This document shows, piece by piece, positions 56,790-64,000 of a stretch of DNA of 64,000 nt; the stretch's first letter is position 1, and each line of letters begins with the position of its first letter. This DNA comes from Botryotinia globosa (lineage: Eukaryota > Ascomycota > Leotiomycetes > Helotiales > Sclerotiniaceae). Location of the stretch: positions 496,001 to 560,000 of the forward strand of contig RCSZ01000019.1 in assembly GCA_014898425.1 (NCBI GenBank). The letters run 5' to 3'. The position numbers and the translations under genes are program-made. The notes below the pieces were generated by a model, which saw only the letters and a program-made list of their open reading frames with translations, ran no database searches and was not told the origin of the DNA.

Positions 56790-58993
56790 GATGATGATAT
56801 TGGTGATGTAAGTTGATAGCGATGAAAAATTTTAATTTGTAGAAAGATAGCAATAGACTAAAGTAAGTGTAAAAGGAAGGACCGGCCTAAGTTGAATGTA
56901 AAGTTATTGTAAAAGTTAAGATTTAAAGAATGTATAAGAGTTAAAGTTCTCAGAACTGAACGAGAGAATGTAGATAGCTGAAAGAAAGGCTGCGAAGGTG
57001 ATGAGGGAAAAATGACATTCACTTGGCGGCCTGGTAGATCTTATATCTTGGATCATCAACATGTCAGCCCCTCAATAAGATCTAGATAACGAGGACGAGG
57101 TTGCATACTTCCTCCCTGTTACCCTGAGTTTCCACACTTGTGAATTCTGAAATAATTCGTAGACCATACAGGGGAAGAACATAGTCAAGGATTCAATTTT
57201 CATCTGATCAATCCTGCTTGTCGAAGCAAACGCTATGAAAAAAGCTTTGAGTACTGGACTAGTACGTTGTGGTATATCGAATATAAGTCTGAAGTCTAGA
57301 AGATGTATCGGTGGCTGTCCGGACTGGCCATGGTACATGGGATGAAGTTGGTTCTTGCATGGTAAACAGCTCCCTTGACACTCAGATTTTCCCACTAACA
57401 GTCTCAGGTGATGATACGGGGTCATTCAACGGCCATTTTGACAACCATTTAGCGATCAAATCTGACATGTCTGAAGAAGATGGGATGAATAATGACAGGA
57501 CATTCGCGTCAAGTCAACCGCCATCAAAAGCTGGGACATCGAAAGCATGATATTCCTCTAACCGTCTCATCGCATCAAGATATCAAGCTTCGAGAAATGT
57601 TCGTGATTGGATAAATTGGTATGATGGCGTTGGTATGGGACGAGGCATGTCGCAGATGTTGGATCTGATTCCAAGCGATGTCTCCAAACCCTGTCTGGGG
57701 TAACCACACGCGACCTTCACCAATCCTTTTGAAAGCCTTCACACTACCTATGCCTTGCATTTTATCTGACATGATAATGTCGCAGAGTTCAGATGCAACT
57801 GGCAATGAAACTCGTTCGCGTCTATCTTAGGTTCTAATATGAGTAGGGCAGTACCCGTAATCTATCTGAAGTATTGATGGCACATCCATACCTAGGTATC
57901 TTTAGTATGAACATCATTTTGGTCAACCATCCCTTCTTTACCCTGCATTGTTACTAATAACAAGCGGGAAGATAGGTAGGTACCTAGTGGACGATGGCCA
58001 AAATCCAAGATGAACCTTTTAACATTGCATGAACCATCAAGGGACCTTAGGTTCTAGCTTGATTGAGGATCGGTTACACTATTATCACGTGTATATACTA
58101 AATTAGCTTAGATTAGATTAGGTAAGCCAGGACTAATATCTTGGCCCTTGGCACCATTCTAATCCAACATCTTTTATTCCACACATAAACGTTACAACGG
58201 TTAACCTTACAGGATCGGACAGACAAGCTTGATACTCCTTCGCGGACACCCCTTCGCCATTAGGAGGAATAGCCGAACCGAACACCTGCCTTCGGAGTTT
58301 GGAAGGATCTCTTTTCTAAACTCCAAAATTTCAAGTCTGATAATCAAACAATCTCTAGTCTCTTATCCGATCGGCCGGACTTTCCAAGAAAAATAACCCA
58401 ATGTCCTCTGGAGTCGTATCGAGTACGACGTTGAGGTCATGCGGGATTCCCATATATACCCAAATCCAATTATTTTGATGTCAATGACAACGACAAAGCG
58501 ATTCATTCGATTGATGACAATTGTTCATCGCCGAAGCACTTAAGCACTTATTAACCGCAATCGTTCGATGACATATTCCATGGAGCAAACAAAGGTCGAG
58601 GATCACTCGCACGTCCATCACATCACATCAATTATAGTGACATCATTGATACTTGCATCTTTCTGGTGAGATTTCGATCTCTTCAATATCGAGATTCTAC
58701 ACCATTTGTAATATTGTAGATTGTTCTCCTCATCTCATAATGCCTGCCAAGCATGGTCGATCATGTTGGATTTCCTTCTAGATTGTGAAGTTTTGAGATG
58801 ATCTAGCCATTTCCAGGAGGCACCGTAAGATTTTTGTATTCTTGATCTCGGGCGACAATAGTAAACTCCTTTGAATATTCATATTCCACCCGTATCATTA
58901 TCGAAAACCTCCACATCTTTTCAACGTCGATATCCCGCATCCAACACTCGTTTTGGATCAGATAACCAAGATTCCTGAATACCAAAACCCAAC
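56790..58993. other. Divergent intergenic region
   Basis: Holds the promoters of the secreted-protein gene (-) and the SNG1-like gene (+), and copy B of a dispersed repeat. Short frames at 57072-57425 (-), 57311-57550 (+) and 57575-57805 (-) have no domain. The last 400 bp before 58994 are T/C- and A-rich without a gene. Confidence 0.5.
58073..58158. repeat. Dispersed repeat, copy B
   Basis: About 86 bp that match 37907-37999 in reverse complement, including TATCACGTGTATAT and TTGGCCCTTGG. About 80 percent identical by eye, with small gaps. It sits in normal-composition DNA, unlike copy A. Confidence 0.65.
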
Positions 58994-59302
58994 ATGGCGA
59001 ACGATGAAGAGGAGCAAGATACTCGTCCGGTAGGATTCTGGCATCGTGATTTAAACGCGACGAGGAAATATGTTGTTAAGAAATGGATTATTACGAGTAT
59101 GTTTCTTCTAGTTTTGGGCCTTTGATTGTCTTTGTTGGATGCGTAGAAGTTGGGCATTCGGGTGTTCGATTGCTAGATTGTAGTTCAATCACATGAGAAT
59201 TCAGGATGGATAGATAGATGGCTTTGGCTATTTGAAGGTCTTCACGAAGATACGGGCGGATGGTTGCGTCTATTTCACTTCACTCTGCTTTAGATTCGTG
59301 TT

Positions 59303-59344
<42 letters not shown>

Positions 59345-61104
59345 ATTGAAAAAATGTTATCCGGCTCCCTCTCTCCCTCTTACTAACACTACTCAGCCTT
59401 CATCCTCTCCACAGCAATCTTATCCATTCTTTCCATCTACTGGAGCGTCCTCTTCCACGTCGAGAAAAACCTCTCATCGCTAGTAGTCTGGGTAGTAGAT
59501 TTCGATGCACAAGTTGCACCTTACACAGACACAACTCCAATAGTTGGACCCGAGATTGTGAAGACCGCCGAGGCACTGATTGCTCCTAAAGGTGCGCTGG
59601 GGTGGGGAAGTTTACCGGCTAGCGATTTTGGATACGACCCAATGGAGGTCAGGAGGAGGGTTTTCGAGTTTGGAGCCTGGGCTGTAAGTTGTGTAGTTTC
59701 TTCACTTTGCGGTTTGGCGCGTTGTCTTCGATGTCTAGATTTCAGGTCAATAATGTGGGAAGCTTGAGAATGTTGAGGTCATCTACGATGTCAGAGTGGC
59801 ATTGAGCATTTCAGATGATCTCAGCATTCGCGAATGCTCAAAAGCTTCAAATATATTCATCAGACCATAGTCCAAACTGATGCCTAGACACTTTGAACTC
59901 CTTCCGAACACTATAGACTGCTCGGAGTCACTTGAGACAGTTCCATACTAACAACACCCAGGCGGTAATAATTAATGCAAACGCAACGGCCCTCCTGCAA
60001 GACGCCGTCCAAAACGGCAATTCGACTTTTGATCCCATGGGAATCGCTCAAATAGTCTACGTACAAGCACGAGACGAGACGACCTATGCCAACTATATCA
60101 CTCCACAGCTACTTCAATTCCAGTCCTCTGTGACCGCCAAGTTTGGCCAGCAATGGGCTGCACAGGTAGCGGATCAAGCAGCTGCCAATCCGGCCATAAT
60201 GACAAATATACGAAATAGTCCCCAGGCAATCTCACCCGCTATCGGTTTCTCGACTTTCAATCTTAGACCGTTTACTCCGCCTGTCGCGACGCCAGCTGTC
60301 AGCATCGGTCTCATTTATTTAATCATCATCTCCTTCTTCTCCTTCTCCTTCTACCTTCCTGTCCATACCAAATACATAACTCCTCAAGGCCATCGACCCC
60401 TCCACTTCTACCAAATGGTTGTCTGGCGCTGGCTAGCCACTGTTGTCGCCTACTTCTTCCTCTCCCTCTCCTACTCATTGCTATCCCTCGCCTTCCAGAT
60501 CCCCTTCTCAACAGGCCACAAATCTATAACTTCGGTCGAAAGCGCCACGGCTTATGGAAAAGGCACCTTTGTGGTTTTCTGGATGCTCAACTGGGTAGGT
60601 ATGGGCGCGTTAGGTATTGCCTGTGAGAATGTGACTATGATCATTGGACAGCCGTGGACAGCGCTTTGGTTGGTCTTCTGGGTCATCACAAACGTTTCGA
60701 CGAGCTTCTATTCGATTGATTTGGCGCCCAAATTCTTCTATTGGGGGTACGCTTGGCCGCTGCATAATAGTAAGTTCTTTCTATTTCATGTTTTTAACTT
60801 CGGTCGATGGGAGGAAAATTATAGTGTTCGATTGTATTGCGTGAGGGACGCACATCAAACCCATAACTAACAAGCCCACCCAATCGCAGTCGTCGAAGCC
60901 AGTCGTCAACTCCTCTTCGACCTACACTCGCGCATCGGTCTCAACTTCGGCGTCCTATTCGCCTGGGTCGCAATCAACACCCTCCTCTTCCCCTTCTGCT
61001 GTTATTTCATGCGCTGGCAAACATTAAAAGGTGAGGAGAAGACCATGGATAAGAGAGGGAATGCCAAGGAGGATTCTGAAACTAAGGGAGCGGAGGAAGC
61101 ATGA
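58994..61104 (+). CDS. SNG1-family membrane protein (DUF3533)
   Basis: Polytopic membrane protein related to yeast SNG1, linked to nitrosoguanidine/drug resistance and lipid-asymmetry phenotypes. Four exons: 58994-59096, 59397-59683, 59962-60769 and 60890-61104; introns of 300, 278 and 120 bp, all with GT...AG ends; product 470 aa. Topology: a short cytoplasmic start, one TM segment (FILSTAILSILSIYWSVLF), a large extracytoplasmic loop of about 180 residues with Asn-X-Thr sites, then about five TM segments in residues 240-440 (VSIGLIYLIIISFFSFSF; WLATVVAYFFLSLSYSLL; FVVFWMLNWVGMGALGIA; WTALWLVFWVITNVSTSF; FGVLFAWVAINTLLFPFC) and a charged tail. Family length and layout are normal. The first intron contains a long (CT)n run. 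Confidence 0.88.
59306..59340. repeat. (CT)n microsatellite inside an intron
   Basis: About 17 CT dinucleotides within intron 1 of the SNG1-like gene, some 55 bp before the acceptor and upstream of its CTAAC branch site. Confidence 0.95.
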
Positions 61105-61931
61105 TAGGAGGCAAGTCTGAACATCGAATTTAGATTTAGATTTCGGGATTTGAGTCCGGGTTGGGAAATTGGGAGATCTTTCGATTAATACTGGTAGATA
61201 AACGGAAAGATTCTTTCAGATCACTGCAAGGATTTTTATATATACCAATGGCATCGAAGATGTCGAATGAAGTATGGTGGGGCGTTGGAAGCTTGTACAT
61301 ATACATATCAGATGAACTATAATCTCGTATAAATAATGAAAATACAGTAGTAGCCAATACCTAACTATCTTTGAAAATTGGATCGGGTGAAGCAAAACAG
61401 AACCTAAGAAACCAAGCCCTTTGCCCTTGGGCTGACTGACGACCTGACTCCATGAAAAAAATGGCAAATATTTCATTTGTCAGTTCAAGATTGTTTGCAG
61501 GCCAATGCCATGAATGATCATCTCGTTAAGTTTTGTTCGCATTTACTATCATGGTATTCTCTATCCGCTTATAGTCCTTCATCTCGTAAAAAATCCAGAT
61601 ATTGAGGTATCCCATCCTGCCCCTAGACAGAATAATGCTGGCCACCAACCATAGCCGCTTTCTTCCCAAATCATAATAATAGTACTCATTTTTTATAATC
61701 CACCATCCAGTGAGACGCTCCCATTCATAAATATCAGTTCTCTAGAGAGACCGCTCAATGCTAAACTTTCGTGATCGCCACGCAACAAAAACGCGGAAGC
61801 AAAATGTAATATACCACCATAATCAATACCAACAAGCTCCTTTCATGGGGTTCCACCATCAAATATCATAGTAGAGAAGAAAGAAATTCAATGTGCATAA
61901 ATGTTAAAAGAAATAAACCTCAATCCATCAT
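61105..61931. other. Convergent 3' intergenic region
   Basis: 3' ends of the converging SNG1-like and PAT1 genes. No gene or repeat seen. Confidence 0.6.
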
Positions 61932-64000
61932 TCATGCGAGTAACTCAACATCCAGTCCGATAGAACGCATGAAGAGGTTAACATTTGCGAGTCGCTGAAC
62001 AGACATTGCGGGAGGTAATGTCTTTGCAAGCCCAACAGTTTCCATAACACGATCCTTGACAGCCATAACTAGACGTTGTTGCTGTTCAGGATTGGCACCG
62101 ATACCAATGGCAGCAAGGAATTGCCAAACATATACATCTTCGCCAGTGTTAACAGTACCAGGGAAAATCTCTGGGAGGGTAGGCTCAAGAGCATCGAAAA
62201 ATGCGTTGTGAGTGGATAACCTAAGGAACATGTTAGGGTTTTACTAATACAGGGTAGGTCATTACTCACCAGTCATTCCATCCACGTTCATCAACATCTC
62301 CAGCTTGCTTGGTGATCTCAGCCCGACTGAGAATCATAGTCAATAGACTTAGACCAATTCTAGTACGTGCAATCAAATCAATATTAAGATTAAGGATAAG
62401 TCCCAAAACACCAGTAGTGATTTGGAAATCAGCATCGTGAAGGAATCCAAATAGGCTCGACATGACTGTGACTTGGAATAGATCAATGTTTTCACGAGTT
62501 TCAGCACTGAGTTCGATTCCGTCAGGGCTAGGCACAGCCAATCGAACGACGTCAAGTTTATCAAGATGAAGAATAATCATGGTCAAGATGGTAGCGCGTT
62601 GCTCATCGGAGATGTGTCTGAAAACTCGAGGAATTGCCTTTTTGCCCTTGTTAAATGAAAGGAAGGCAATGAAAGGATGAACAGTAGTTGCGCCAATTGG
62701 TTCATGAATTCTCAAATTACGCCATAATTGTCTGTTGAGGAATTCTTGACGTTCATTCCAGTCTTGATTCAAACCGGCAATTTGTGGGTTGATCTCTTCA
62801 TGACCCAGTGGTCTGGGTTTTGAGCGTTCATGATCCTCCAGCTCCATTAATGTGTTGTACACATTCTCGATATCGGTCAATATAGACTTTCTATTGCTAC
62901 CACTGACGAGATTGGCCTTGCGAGGGTTGGGTGAATTTCCAGGTCTTGGTTCATTGCTATCGGTTCGTTTGATATTCAACAGTGGCTTAGGTGTCTTCGC
63001 GTTGCTGAACGAGATCTTTCCTAAACTTCCTTCAATTACCAATTGCTTGTTCTTTGGCTTGTTCTTTGCGGCTTCCACAGCTCGTTGCACTTGCTGTTCC
63101 ATGCGTTGTACATGGTTGTCGCCACCACGAGCTTGTCTTCGCATGTTATTATGACGATTGCCGGTTTGGAAAAGATATGTTTGTGCGAAGTTGCTCAGAG
63201 GTTGATGTGGGTTCTGGCGCGGTCCACCTCGAATCTGGCTATGAACTTGATAATAGAAGTCCTCGGAAAGAGAAGAATCTATGCCATGCTCATTTGGGTT
63301 TCCAGTAGCGGTGACCAATTGCTGCAATTGAATGCGAGTAATAAAGTTTTTGTCTTGGGGCGTCATCAAGCCATTGTCCTTCGACAATAAAAATATCTTG
63401 TGGTTTCGCTTTGCTCTCTTGGCATCTTCCAGCAAGAATGCGGCCCGCTCTTCTTCGGATAAGTTTACCAACTGTTGTGGGTGTGTGATAACATGTCGAT
63501 TTCCAGACGCATGTGGATGATGGTGACCACGTTGCCCACCGTGGGGTTGGTTAGGAAATCGGTTCATGTTTTGCATATGTGCCGGTTGAATCGGGATAGA
63601 TGGGACATTTGCCTGACTGGTTGGAACTTGGGGACGTTGCAAAATGTGAATTTGTTGCTCGACGGGAAGCTGACGTTGTTCCGATTGAGGTGGTGCACTG
63701 GCTTGAATCGGGAATTGCTGTTGTGGAGCTTGTAATGGCGCTTGTTGGTGGAAATTTTGATATTGTTGTGGCGGGGGCTGTTGATATTGTGGTTGAGATG
63801 GTGGCATTGGTTGTTGATGAACAGGGACTTGAGGTTGCGATGGCTTCTTAGCTTGAGCTCTCATGGCTGCCTCGACTTCTTCCAAACTCATCATCTTTCG
63901 GCTCGGTGCAGAAGTACCGGCAACTGGAGGGGTGGCGGCTTTTGGAGCTTGTTTTGGTGCAACACCCCAAAGATTTGCATCCACCTGCATATCAGGAACA
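61932..64000 (-). CDS. PAT1: mRNA decapping activator PAT1 (5' end beyond window)
   Basis: P-body protein that links deadenylation to decapping by binding the Lsm1-7 ring and Dcp2. The C-terminal part is here: exon 64000-62270, 49-bp intron (62221-62269), last exon 62220-61932. The frame is open to the window edge, so the N-terminus is missing. Visible parts: KMMSLEEVEAAMRAQAK, a long Gln/Pro-rich linker, NKIFLLSKDNGLMTPQDKNF then ITRIQLQQLVTATGN, and the conserved core with LGKISFSNAKTPKPLLNIKR. The helical C-terminal region is complete, ending IGLDVELLA. The internal Met at 63990 is not taken as the start because the frame continues upstream and family members have an N-terminal extension. 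Confidence 0.92.

Overview
This is nuclear DNA of a filamentous ascomycete. Genes carry short introns (about 50-150 bp, a few near 300 bp) with GT...CTAAC-like branch point...AG signals. Gene content (a Medusa-type developmental regulator, fungal Zn-alcohol dehydrogenase, SNG1/DUF3533, secreted DUF1524-type nuclease, FNT transporter) fits Pezizomycotina. The moderate AT bias and style of the encoded proteins suggest a Leotiomycete such as Botrytis/Sclerotinia, but that placement is inference.

Layout: 1-2.2 kb is an AT-rich island with tandem repeats and a solo LTR that still has its target duplication. 2.4-6.7 kb holds an MFS permease (+) and a hypothetical gene (-). 6.7-28.8 kb is gene-poor; a medA/Medusa-like regulator (-) sits alone in it with about 9.8 kb on each side lacking any gene I can support. 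28.8-37.1 kb: a degenerate alpha/beta hydrolase (-), an eIF2-alpha-kinase-like protein (-), a basic/acidic hypothetical protein (+) and a TauD-type dioxygenase (-). 37.1-39.2 kb is a second AT-rich island with a 357-bp pogo-like MITE. 39.3-44.9 kb: NMD3 (+), a frameshifted fatty-acid-hydroxylase/sterol-desaturase pseudogene (-), an AT-rich insert, a tentative small gene (+), and a Pro/Ser repeat gene broken by one base (+). 45.6-50.5 kb: a zinc alcohol dehydrogenase (+), a secreted HNH/DUF1524 nuclease (-) and a second degenerate alpha/beta hydrolase (-). 50.9-52.5 kb has 9-bp minisatellites and a perfect 32-bp-arm inverted repeat. 53.3-64 kb: an FNT anion channel (+), a secreted Ala/Ser-rich protein (-), an SNG1-family membrane protein (+) and PAT1 (-, cut by the window end).

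I see no biosynthetic cluster or defence system. Housekeeping RNA metabolism genes (NMD3, PAT1, eIF2-alpha kinase) are interspersed with transport and secreted functions. The most striking points are two intact hydrolase genes that both lack the catalytic serine, a repeat array whose 54-53-54 bp period pins a one-base deletion, a two-frameshift hydroxylase pseudogene, a dispersed repeat shared between 37.9 and 58.1 kb, and a GC-AG intron in the FNT gene. Gene models were built by hand from reading frames and splice signals; reading-frame arithmetic closes for every multi-exon model reported.
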